A stretch of DNA of 64,000 nucleotides. It comes from Cordia subcordata (lineage: Eukaryota; Streptophyta; Magnoliopsida; Boraginales; Cordiaceae). This document shows, in pieces, positions 14,206-24,800 of the stretch (positions are counted from its first letter, which is position 1; every line of letters starts with the position of its first letter). The stretch is taken from NCBI GenBank assembly GCA_028554755.1, contig JAPTOF010000017.1, positions 11,927,501-11,991,500 of the forward strand, written 5' to 3'. The notes under the pieces were generated by a model. That model ran no database searches and was not told the origin of the DNA. It saw only the letters and a list, made by a program, of their open reading frames with translations. A program made the translations under genes and the position numbers.

Positions 14206-17200
14206 ATGGAGGAGTCGAAACACAAGTCTAGGAAGGAGGATTCGGAGTCGAAAAAGAGGAGCAGTAGAGAGAAGGGGAGGGAAAAGAAGGAAAGAGACCG
14301 GAAGAGTCGAAGGTCGGAGAGGGAGAGGAGTGTTGATGATGATAAACATCGGGATAAGGATAGGGAGAGTCACAGGTCGGAGAGGGAGAGAAGTGTTGAT
14401 GATGATAAACATCGGGATAGGGATAGGGATAGGGATAGGGAGAGTCGTCGGTCTGAGAGAGAAAGGAGTAGGAGTGTTGATGACGATAGATATCGGGACA
14501 GGGATAGGGAGAAGGGGAAGGAGAAGCACAAGGATAGGCATAGAGATAGGGAGAGGGAAAAGGAGAAAGAGAAGGAGAGGTCGAGAGGCCGGGATGATGA
14601 AAAAGTCCGGGAGAGGACTAAAGATAAGGACAGGGAGAGGGACCGAGACAAGGAAGACAGAGACAGAGATAGGGAGAGAGAAAAGGAAAGGGAGAGGAGG
14701 GAGAGGGAGCGGGAACGGGAAAGGAGGGAAGAAAGGGAAAGGGAGAGGGAGAGGGAGAGAGAGAAAGAGAGAGAGAGGATAAGGGAAAGGGAGAAGCGTC
14801 GAGAAGCAGATAGGGACTATGGGAGTGACAACGATGATGATGATCGCGTGAGGGACCTTGATAGAAAGAGATGTAGGAGAGAGGATGACTATAAGGACCA
14901 TTGGGATCGTGAGCGCAGTAGCAGTAAGTCCCGTAAGCATAGGGAGGATAGTGAAGATGCTGTTCCTGAAAAAAGGAATGAGGAGGATGCTTCTGAGAAT
15001 AAGGAGAAGACCCGAGAAGAAGATCTTGCTGAGGAACAAAGAAAATTGGATGAGGAGATGGAGAAGCGGAGGAGGAGAGTTCAGGAATGGCAAGAACTAA
15101 AAAGAAAAAGGGAAGAAGCTGAGAGAGAAAAGCTTGGTGTTGAGGCGACTTCGGATGAACCCAAGTCTGGTAAGAACTGGACACTAGAAGGAGAATCTGA
15201 TGATGAAGAAGCTGCCCCTGACGGGAAAACAGGCATGGATGTGGAAGCCAATGGAGAACTTAAGGCAATGGACGAGGATCGAGAGGGCATGGCAGTTGAT
15301 TCTGAGAATGGGAACGGTGCACCTGCTTCACAGAATGGTGGTGATGGTTCTGTTGCTGATGAAGAAATTGATCCATTGGATGCTTTCATGAATTCTATGG
15401 TATTGCCTGAAGTTGAGAAGCTAAATAGTGCTGTTCCTTCAACTCCTGATGGTATGGATACTGATTTGAAGGAGAAAAATGGTAAGAGTAACAACAAAGA
15501 ACATTCTAAGAAAGGAGTGAACAAATCCATGGGAAGGATCATCCCCGGTGAAGATTCTGACTCAGATTATGAGGATTTTGAAGATGAGGAAAATCCTTTA
15601 GAGGATGAAGATGATGAAGAGTTTATGAAGAGGGTGAAGAAAACCAAAGTTGAGAAACTGTCAATTGTTGACCATTCCAAAATTGATTATCCACCATTCC
15701 GAAAGAATTTCTATATTGAAGTGAAAGAAATCTCAAGAATGACTCCGGAGGAGGTGGCTGCTTACAGGAAACAACTGGAATTGAAGATACATGGAAAGGA
15801 TGTGCCAAAGCCAGTAAAAACCTGGCATCAGACAGGATTGTCAGGCAAAATTCTGGAAACAATAAGGAAGCTGAATTTTGAGAAGCCCACACAAATCCAA
15901 GCACAGGCACTACCAATAATTATGAGTGGCCGAGACTGCATTGGTATTGCAAAGACAGGGTCTGGGAAAACTCTGGCGTTTGTGTTGCCGATGTTGAGGC
16001 ATATCAAGGATCAGCCCCCTCTAATGCCCGGAGACGGGCCTATTGGACTTATAATGGCGCCTACTAGGGAGCTGGTCCAGCAAATCCACAGTGACATTAA
16101 GAAGTTTGCGAAGGTAGTGGGTCTCAGCTGTGTGCCTGTATATGGAGGCTCTGGCGTTGCCCAACAAATTAGTGAACTAAAACGAGGAACTGAGATTGTT
16201 GTTTGCACTCCGGGTAGAATGATTGACATACTGTGTACTAGCGGTGGTAAAATTACAAATCTGCGGAGGGTAACTTATTTGGTCTTGGATGAAGCTGACC
16301 GAATGTTTGATATGGGTTTTGAACCTCAGATTACAAGAATTGTCCAAAACACCAGACCAGACCGTCAAACTGTGCTATTTTCTGCCACTTTCCCTCGACA
16401 GGTTGAGATACTAGCTCGAAAAGTGTTGGAGAAACCCATTGAGATACAGGTAGGTGGCAGGAGTGTTGTGAACAAAGACATAACCCAATTAGTTGAGGTG
16501 AGACCAGAAAGTGACAGGTTCCTTAGACTGTTAGAAATTCTTGGAGAATGGTATGAGAAGGGGAAGATTCTGATATTTGTGCACACACAGGAGAAATGTG
16601 ATGCTTTGTTTAGGGACCTGCTAAAGCATGGTTACCCTTGCCTCTCTCTTCATGGTGCAAAAGATCAGACTGATAGGGAATCCACCATTGCAGATTTCAA
16701 GAGCAACGTCTGCAACTTGTTGATTGCGACAAGTGTTGCTGCTCGAGGTTTAGATGTGAAGGAACTTGAATTGGTGATAAATTTTGATGTTCCAAACCAT
16801 TACGAGGATTACGTTCATCGTGTTGGTAGGACAGGCCGAGCTGGTCGGAAAGGCTGTGCCATCACTTTTATATCTGAAGAAGATGCAAGATATGCTCCAG
16901 ATCTTGTTAAAGCGTTGGAATTATCTGAGCAAGTTGTTCCTGATGACCTGAAAGCTCTTGCGGATGGTTTTATGGCAAAAGTAAATCAGGGACTTGAGCA
17001 AGCTCACGGAACTGGGTATGGTGGTAGCGGATTTAAATTTAACGAAGAGGAGGATGAAGTGAGGAAAGCAGCAAAGAAAGCACAGGCTAAAGAATATGGG
17101 TTTGAGGAATATAAATCCGATTCAGAAGAAGAAGATGAGGGAGTTAGAAAGACCAGTGTACTGACACTACCAACACCTGCGACTGGTGCACTTAATGGTG

Positions 17201-17688
17201 GCTTACCTGTTTCTCTGCCTGTTGTACCTGGTATAACGATACCTGGTGTACCAGCGGCAGTAGTCCCAGGGAGTGGACTGCCGATTGGCCCAACTGATGC
17301 AGCAGCTAGGGCACAGGCAATTGCAGCTGCCATGAACTTGCACAATAATTTAGCAAAGATTCAGGCGAATGCCATGCCTGAACATTATGAAGCTGAACTG
17401 GAGATCAATGATTTCCCTCAAAATGCTCGGTGGAAGGTTACCCACAAGGAAACTCTGGGTCCGATATCTGAATGGACTGGAGCTGCCATCACGACCAGGG
17501 GGCAGTATTTCCCACAAGGGAGGGTACCAGGACCAGGCGAGCGAAAGCTTTACTTGTTCATTGAGGGTCCTACCGAGCAATCAGTTAAGAGGGCAAAAGC
17601 TGAACTTAAACGTGTTTTGGAGGACATCACAATGCAAGCAACATCGCTTCCGGCTTCAGCTCAACCCGGACGATACCAAGTTTTTTGA
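14206..17688 (+). CDS. RH42: DEAD-box ATP-dependent RNA helicase 42 (Prp5/RCF1 type)
   Basis: One uninterrupted reading frame of 1160 residues, the usual length for plant RH42 (Arabidopsis RCF1, about 1166 aa), a nuclear Prp5-like helicase that proofreads U2 snRNP branch-site pairing. Residues 1-210 are a Lys/Arg/Glu/Asp low-complexity tail with recurring SERERS-VDDDK-HRD units. An acidic linker follows. The helicase core has the Q motif (FEKPTQIQ), motif I AKTGSGKT (582-589), Ia PTRELVQQ, Ib TPGR, motif II DEAD (695-698), motif III SAT (726-728), motif V ARGLD and motif VI HRVGRTGR (871-878). The C-terminal region is Ala/Gly/Pro-rich and ends in a KH-like segment. The start is the ATG at 14206, because the in-frame codon at 14200 is GTG. 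No core residue is missing. Confidence 0.97.
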   Translation: MEESKHKSRKEDSESKKRSSREKGREKKERDRKSRRSERERSVDDDKHRDKDRESHRSERERSVDDDKHRDRDRDRDRESRRSERERSRSVDDDRYRDRDREKGKEKHKDRHRDREREKEKEKERSRGRDDEKVRERTKDKDRERDRDKEDRDRDREREKERERRERERERERREEREREREREREKERERIREREKRREADRDYGSDNDDDDRVRDLDRKRCRREDDYKDHWDRERSSSKSRKHREDSEDAVPEKRNEEDASENKEKTREEDLAEEQRKLDEEMEKRRRRVQEWQELKRKREEAEREKLGVEATSDEPKSGKNWTLEGESDDEEAAPDGKTGMDVEANGELKAMDEDREGMAVDSENGNGAPASQNGGDGSVADEEIDPLDAFMNSMVLPEVEKLNSAVPSTPDGMDTDLKEKNGKSNNKEHSKKGVNKSMGRIIPGEDSDSDYEDFEDEENPLEDEDDEEFMKRVKKTKVEKLSIVDHSKIDYPPFRKNFYIEVKEISRMTPEEVAAYRKQLELKIHGKDVPKPVKTWHQTGLSGKILETIRKLNFEKPTQIQAQALPIIMSGRDCIGIAKTGSGKTLAFVLPMLRHIKDQPPLMPGDGPIGLIMAPTRELVQQIHSDIKKFAKVVGLSCVPVYGGSGVAQQISELKRGTEIVVCTPGRMIDILCTSGGKITNLRRVTYLVLDEADRMFDMGFEPQITRIVQNTRPDRQTVLFSATFPRQVEILARKVLEKPIEIQVGGRSVVNKDITQLVEVRPESDRFLRLLEILGEWYEKGKILIFVHTQEKCDALFRDLLKHGYPCLSLHGAKDQTDRESTIADFKSNVCNLLIATSVAARGLDVKELELVINFDVPNHYEDYVHRVGRTGRAGRKGCAITFISEEDARYAPDLVKALELSEQVVPDDLKALADGFMAKVNQGLEQAHGTGYGGSGFKFNEEEDEVRKAAKKAQAKEYGFEEYKSDSEEEDEGVRKTSVLTLPTPATGALNGGLPVSLPVVPGITIPGVPAAVVPGSGLPIGPTDAAARAQAIAAAMNLHNNLAKIQANAMPEHYEAELEINDFPQNARWKVTHKETLGPISEWTGAAITTRGQYFPQGRVPGPGERKLYLFIEGPTEQSVKRAKAELKRVLEDITMQATSLPASAQPGRYQVF
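14240..14820 (+). repeat. purine-rich low-complexity coding repeat in RH42
   Basis: A GGGATAGGGA / GAGAGGGAGA-rich stretch codes for the KERD tail of RH42. Units such as GTGTTGATGATGATAAACATC occur two to three times in tandem. The near-absence of pyrimidines on this strand creates long but meaningless antisense reading frames. Confidence 0.85.
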
Positions 17689-18148
17689 GGACAAGCAAAG
17701 GTTGATTCTTCCCAAGGTTATTACTCTTGCTCAGGGCAACTAGATACTGATGTATTATTATTATTATTATTAATTTTTTGGCATCATTTATATAATTTCA
17801 TTTTACTGATTACTTGATGAAGAAGCATGATTGACCTGCAAGCAATTACCAGTACCAGTTTCTTTGTTGTAAAACAAGCTCACTGAAAGACCTTTTCATG
17901 GATGAAAAGTGTGCTTTCGTAATGCTTGATGATGATACGTTATATACAAGTGCTTACTTATTCCACAAGTTATTTTGATGGCGTTGTTGTATCAAAATGC
18001 ATTGTGATATTTCTTTGAATTCAAAATCATGTTGGCTATGGAATCAAACAAACAGATTAATAGTTGTCCAATGACAAAGATAGTCGTTGAGCATGTGAAG
18101 CTTGAAGTTTCAGATTGCAGTGGCGCAAGCAAATTTCACCACAAATTT
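17689..18148. other. 3' flank of RH42
   Basis: This region follows the RH42 stop and faces the 3' end of the convergent polymerase gene. It holds a short (TTA)n tract at about 17755-17772 and probably the RH42 3' untranslated region. No gene is seen. Confidence 0.5.
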
Positions 18149-18367
18149 AAGGCTTATTTGGATTGGTTTCTTTTAAAAGTGTTTGTTTTTTTTTTTTAAA
18201 CTTTTGAAAAAAAAATATTTCTGTTAGAAGTTGAAATTGAATTCTTTTCATAGTTTTAGTTTTATCTTTTAAATATAATTCAAATACTTATAGTAGAAAG
18301 ATATACATATTTTCAAAAAAAGAAGTGTTTTTCCCTAAAAGAAAAAAGACCGATCCAAATAGGTCCT
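18149..18367. mobile_element. MITE copy 1 (GGCTTATTTGGATTGG ends)
   Basis: The left end AAGGCTTATTTGGATTGGTTT and the right end, whose complement reads AGGACCTATTTGGATCGGTC, form imperfect terminal inverted repeats around a T-rich interior of about 180 bp. The ends match three other elements in this window. No coding capacity. Confidence 0.7.
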
Positions 18368-18820
18368 CGTGGGAAAGAGCATCGCTTGCAAATTAGCATG
18401 TTTCATCAAAGACACTGAAATCTGCAAATATAAGAAACACCGAGGGGAAAGATGAGAAGAACACTTCACTTCTATAAACAAAAAGAAGCCTATGCGTACG
18501 ATTATCTCCATGAGAGTAAAAACTAATATTTACATTACACGGTTTTGTTACAGACCCATCTACATCAGTGAAGATTACAACTACAAGATGACATTTAGTA
18601 GAAAATCCGCTATTGATGTCAGATACCATTGCAAGATTAGCTGCAAAAGTCAGCAAAGCAACTGCGACAAACAGATTGCAAAGTGTGCAAGAAAATGGTT
18701 CTCCACTAGAATTCGCAGACGTTTAAGAATATCGCCGAAGCACAAATAAGCCTCAGATCTTACTATGAGAAAAGAGCTTTCAAGGACACACTTTCTAGTC
18801 CTGGAAATGCAAACAATAAC
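18368..18820. other. 3' flank of the polymerase gene
   Basis: This lies directly downstream of the polymerase stop codon on the minus strand and probably contains its 3' untranslated region. Short reading frames here look random. Confidence 0.45.
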
Positions 18821-21800
18821 CTACTTGGCGGAGTACCAGTTTTGGGCACACTTTGCATCAACGGATAGGCCGACTCTGAGAAAATTTGTCCCATGAAAGG
18901 GTTTTGACATGCAATCGACGACTACAGCCTTGGCTACTTCCGCTGACTCTGTAGGCCCTTCTAGAATTACTTCATCATGAACCTGGATGAAGTTGTTTTT
19001 TTTTAGCAAATATTAACAAAGGTTAGTTTAAGAGCTCATAAATAGACATCTGTCTTTATTGTGGTAAGTGTTAATAACGTTAATGGTTGGGCTTTCCTCC
19101 CAAGACTCACACCAACCTGTAAAAGTAGCCTCCAGCCAAGCTCCTTCAAACGTGCATTATTTGATATTTCTAACATGGCACACATTGCAACATCAGCAGC
19201 ACTTCCCTGTGGCAATATCACAGTTAGAACGTGCACATATGCATATACCCACACATCCAATTTCTCCAGGGAGAAGCGAAAAGACACCATAAGCAGACCT
19301 GCACTGGAGTGTTGATGGCAGCTCGTTCAATGTGAGCTTTTTGCGAAGAAGTAGCATTCTTTAGTGAAGGAAAGATCCGTGCTCGTCCAAGCAACGTGTG
19401 AACATATCCATACTTAAGTGCTTCACGTTTCCGCTGTTCCTGCCAAGTCAAAACTTCTTTTCTATCACTGTACCAGCGGTCAACTGTTTCCTTCGCTTCC
19501 TTCACAGAAACCTGCAAATGGAGAGCCCGCTCTAATAAATCAGAACCTTTCAATTAGACAAAATGTGAAGTACTTGGCACATCAGCAGGAATAAAAGGGG
19601 TACCTTCCAATCACGAGCAAGACCTACAGTTGTCTTCCCATAGGCAATGGAAAAGTTCAGCATTTTTGCTTTTCTTCTTTCAGAAGCAAATGCATCCTGT
19701 GCACATTGATTTGAAATTTATATTAGAAGCCTATATTTTGCTACTGATTGCATGGTCAGGGGAAGAAAATTTTGATTAAAAAAATAACTTGTTCAGCCAC
19801 TTATCAACCATTGAATTCGTCAGGCAACTATTTACATTTCGTTGAGCTGCTGAACTAAACAAGGCAACTTCCAGAAACAGAAATACGAGTCATTTATCTA
19901 TCGTTGAAGATCCAATTTAAATCTCAAACGACTTCAGTGAACTGTTAATATTTGTGTTGATGATAAATACACTCTCTGGTAGATGTAATATCAAGGCCTT
20001 CCATAACAGTAACAGATCCTAGATGACTAGATGGTAACACCTTAATTTTCCTTCCTGCTGTATTTATTGAAGAAAAATAAAGTTGAATTAGCCCATAAGA
20101 AAGAAACTTATTTTTATACTTAGCTCCAAGGATAGAAGTTGGTGGTCATATGGTCATACCATTTGCCCTTGGATGTTGATATATGAACTCAAACACATAA
20201 CTCCTGTCAAGTTTGTTTTCTGGTAATATTAAATAGGCAAAGGATGTCAAATTCATATTAGGCCCAAAAGTTGTCAAATTATGGCATTAAGCTTAAAATG
20301 CATCATTACTGCATATTTAAATTTTATAAACTTCGAGACAAAAAAAAAATTGTAAACTTGGCTGCCATGACCATTGCATGAGTGCCCTACTGACAGAAGC
20401 AGAAGGTAAGTCAAAAACACAAGTCCTACCAAATATGTGTAAAAAGTAATATTTTTGGAAAATAGATGTCCAATTCATATTAGGCCCTCAAAATAACCCA
20501 TTTTCAGCATATATTACTTGGAGTATGCAGTGCTAGCCACTTCAAGCATGAAATGTTCTCGTAAGGCATCTCCTCCCTGAAACTACTGGAAGTGATTAGA
20601 TGTTGAATTAAAAGTTGATGCAGATGTTGCTATTTTGGTCATACATATCAAACTAGGGGGACATCCATAGTTTACCTTTAGTAATGGAACTGGAGGCCTG
20701 TCTTCACCAGGCTGAGGATGCCACTCCAGAAGGACATTTTTATGTTCAACGGCTTCACGAATATGTGGATACATGTTCATTGCTGTCCTTGAATGGAAGT
20801 CTCCACCAGCTTCGAAAGCATCCAACATGCTCTCACAGTTGGCAAGATGTGCAAGAATCCTAAGCTCTAGCTGGAAATTTATATATACTCCGTCAACATA
20901 AAGAATCACGCTATGACTTGTTTCAAGAAATAATGATGTGAAGTCATGGCATTACCTGTCCATAATCAGCAACGATTAGAGAGTTCCCAGGTGCAGCTAT
21001 AAATGCTTGACGAATCTTGTACCGATCTTTCTCCAGTGCAGGCTGGTTCTGTTTTACAGGAAGTAGAGTATTAGTGCTCCTGAAATTTTCCTCCAAGGAA
21101 AATCAGAAAAGTATATTATTTACCTGTAAATTTGGCCTTCGTGCTGACAAGCGCCCAGTTTCCGTGTTAATATTCAGAGAGCAATGGACACGCCCATTTT
21201 TGCCTGAGATATGACTGCCCTGAGAGAAACCAATAGGGGAAAAAAAGTGTACACAGTTTAACATCTTAAGTTCACCAATTTGAAACCAGAACTTCCCAAA
21301 AGAAGCATATCTAAAAAGAGAAGCAGGGAAAGAAAATTAAAAACATGTCAAATAAAATTACTATGATAAAAGTTCTATAAACCCACAAAAAGTTGGAAAA
21401 TTGTCTCTGTGAAACGCATCAAACATCATACTTTGTAAACCAAGATTTATTTGCCATGTGGATTTCCTTTTGACAAGTAAACAAAATAGAAGTAAAGACT
21501 AATAGCCATGGATTGTATTTAGGGGAATCAGCAGGATACAATTAATGTGTGCAAATACATATGGATTGTATTTAGGGGAATCAGCAGGATACAATTAATG
21601 TGTGCAAATACATATACTATCATAAGCAACTAAAGAAAAATGGTCTTCTGGGTTACAACCTCTCACATGGCAAGAGAAGGGTAATGCAAGAGAGATGGAA
21701 GAAGGAAAGTGATCCCATTGATGGTCATTTACTCAATGCGTACTGAATGAATCAAGTCATCTATCTTCCTAATAGTCCCCCCAAGAAAGGGATAAGGAAA

Positions 21801-24800
21801 AAGTATAGTGCGGACTGCAAAGTCTTCCTCTTATCTACAGAATATCAAAGCTTCTATACTTGGTAGCTAATCTTTTGAGAATGATTATTACAGCATGTCT
21901 CTGATAAAGTTTTGAGTTGTGAAATGTCATTGACTTGCCTAGAATTGTAGATAAGTAGATTATCATGTAAAATCTTAATAAAGAGTTGCTGTTTTCCCAA
22001 GATATACTTAGACTTGCTTTTCAAACATTGGTCAAAAGTATGAATAAATGTGGGCATGTATACCAGGTCCAATGCACCAATGCAGGAACTCATATGAACT
22101 GGCTGGTATATTTCCTATTATACCTTTTCCCTTGGTGATGGCTGGCAATTTAATTTAATTTGTAGCAGCAAGTCACCTGTAATGGGAGGATGAAGTTTGA
22201 TATCAATGAGTCTATTGAGCACATTTCACATAAAGCAGCAATAGCATGGCAAGCCTCGATTCCTTTTTGCCCTTCACCAAATGCAGAATAAGCAGTTCCA
22301 TAAGCAGATGTATCTGGGCCTTTGCTGGCAGCTCCTGAGTTGGTGTTTGAGGCTTCATTGGTTTCTATTTGCATTGATTCTTCAATATTGTCTTCCAATG
22401 GTGATTCAGTTTCATCTATAATTTCAAAATCTGAGGAAACTTTTCCAGCAAGGATCTTTAGAGCATCTCCACTAACTGATGGCCAACCACTAGAAGTATA
22501 CATACCACTGTCAATCTCAATACCATAGCTACGCAAACTAGTGAGTTTAATTGTACGATATTTTGTTGGAGCTTTCTTTCCTTCTTCAATCACCTGGTCA
22601 ACGTTTGGAACTTTGAATTCTCTCTCCAAAGGAAGGCACTCGTCAGGATTTTTCCTGTGAGATAAGAAGTGTGAATACCAAGTATCCATAGATTGGTTGG
22701 ATATAATGTGTATCCATGCTATCATGGTGCTTCTTTAATTTTTCATTAAAAAGTCAAACTTATAGGCAAGACTAAAGTTTTCATCAGTCCACTAAATTAA
22801 CGAGATATCTTAAAGCAGTATCTTAGATATATACATAGGAAACTAGGAATGAAAGTGAATTCAGAATAAACGGAACACCTCCAGAAGAGAAATTAGATTA
22901 CATGCAATCAGGCAGTTTCTGAAAGCATACAACTAGATGCAGAGATCAGTGCAACTCACACAGTACTTATTGACAGTGAAGCCATGTTAAGGAGGGCAAA
23001 TGTAAAACTAGCAGAGACCAGAGTACTTTAAAAGTAGACAGTATGTTGCTTTAGTGAAACTAGATTTTCCCAAAATTTCTTCTTGCATCTCTCTCCAATC
23101 AACAAAGAATATGCTAGAACCTGAGGCAAATTGCGAAGTGGAATAATTGCTTTAAGAAATGATATTCTGGTTTATTAACATATTTAATTTAGAGATAAAA
23201 CTTAATTGTTTTCTAGAGTTCCCAACTTGACATTCTCTGAGAAGAAAATATTATTAAGAATATGCAAAACCATTAAGACCAGATACAACCAACCAAGTAA
23301 CTAAAACAGATAAGTGAAAGTGGGTCAAAGGCTTCCTTACATCTTCAGTTGCTAGTATCGACATTGCGCAGGTATATGATCCAGATCAAACATTTTCTGC
23401 ACCTAGACTAGTTCTCCAGCCAGTTGGCAGGGTGAGCTAATTAGGTGGTAGGGCAAGCTAATTTGGTGGTCCTTTAGAGTTAAATAACTGTAATTCATAG
23501 AACTCCTTCAGATGGGTGATAGTAGGAGCAACAATCTCGAAAGAATCAAGGAATATATTGTCAAAACCTTCTACTTTTTGGTCATTTGAACAAGTGTGGA
23601 CATCCATCATGTTTCTGTAATTGTGTTCTTTTCCTGCAAATCTTTATCTCTTTTCTTCAATAGGAAGGATGGGATTAACGATAGTCTAGGGAGGAAATTG
23701 CCCCCCATCACTCGGCAGAATGCATCATCAGCCCTCCTCACGGGATCTTAAGTCCTTATGGTGCTCTATTGGTTCGAAGCCAAAGTCTTCTCCAAAAAGT
23801 AAGATTAAGAAAATCCTCCAAGATCATCTTCTTTCACCACAAGAATGTGATCCGAGGTGAAAGGCACTTATTACTCTTGGAAGTCATGAATTTCTGCTGA
23901 AGCAACAAATGTGGAAAACAAATCCAGGGAAAAAAAAAAAAAGCAAATGTGAAACAGAACAAGACCAGAGAACGAATAGAAAAGATCTTAATATAAGGAG
24001 AAAGGAAACATCTAATTGAACACAATATTTGCAAATATTAGCCGTAAAATTCAGGAGCTAGTGATACTTTTGTTTGATAATGATGACAACTAGTAAGTAA
24101 ATAACATCTAGCTCATTTTAACTATTTTTCAATTGGGGAGACGCAACTTGACTCCTATAAAAGAGGAAAGGACAATTTTTCCTGGAGAACCAAGTCCGAA
24201 TCATATCATAACAAGCATTTCCAAAAAATTAACTATAGTCAAAGACTATGTAGACATAATTAACACATAACCACCAAATTGCTTAACTACCAAAAAAAAT
24301 AAGGGGAAAAAATCAAGCTGGTCAAGTGACAGGCACTACACTACATGAAGCGAGGGACAAAATGAATCAGGTTAATCCAGAAGATTACAACTTTTTTGGC
24401 CACCGCATGTCCTGAAAAATATTGTTGTGAAAGTTATATACATGTAGCTGGGTACCTGTTAGCAATGCCACCAAATAAGAGCTGGCGCAACTGTGTATCA
24501 CTTCCCACATTCATGAACTTTGCATCAGGACAGTACTTTGATGCCCATTTGCGAAATCTAGTTGCAGCAACCTGCTGTTCTGCTTTAGAGACTTTCTCAA
24601 TCTCCGCAAGATAGGCACGATCGACCAACATTCCCTCGGTCTCCATTTGCACTAGAAGCGCACCAAACGGACGCCAATACTCCTCATAGAAGTTGAACAT
24701 TGATCCTCTTCGAACCCCATCAACGTTCCAGTTCCGTTTAGACAGTTTGTTTTTTAGACTTTCATAGAGCTTCAATGTGCTTATTGAGTCTAAGGCTGAA

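Noticed and set aside
14098..15184. Antisense frames of 331 and 188 codons rich in Pro, Leu and Ser
   Set aside because: They mirror the purine-rich KERD repeat of RH42. The composition alone removes stop codons, and no domain is recognisable.
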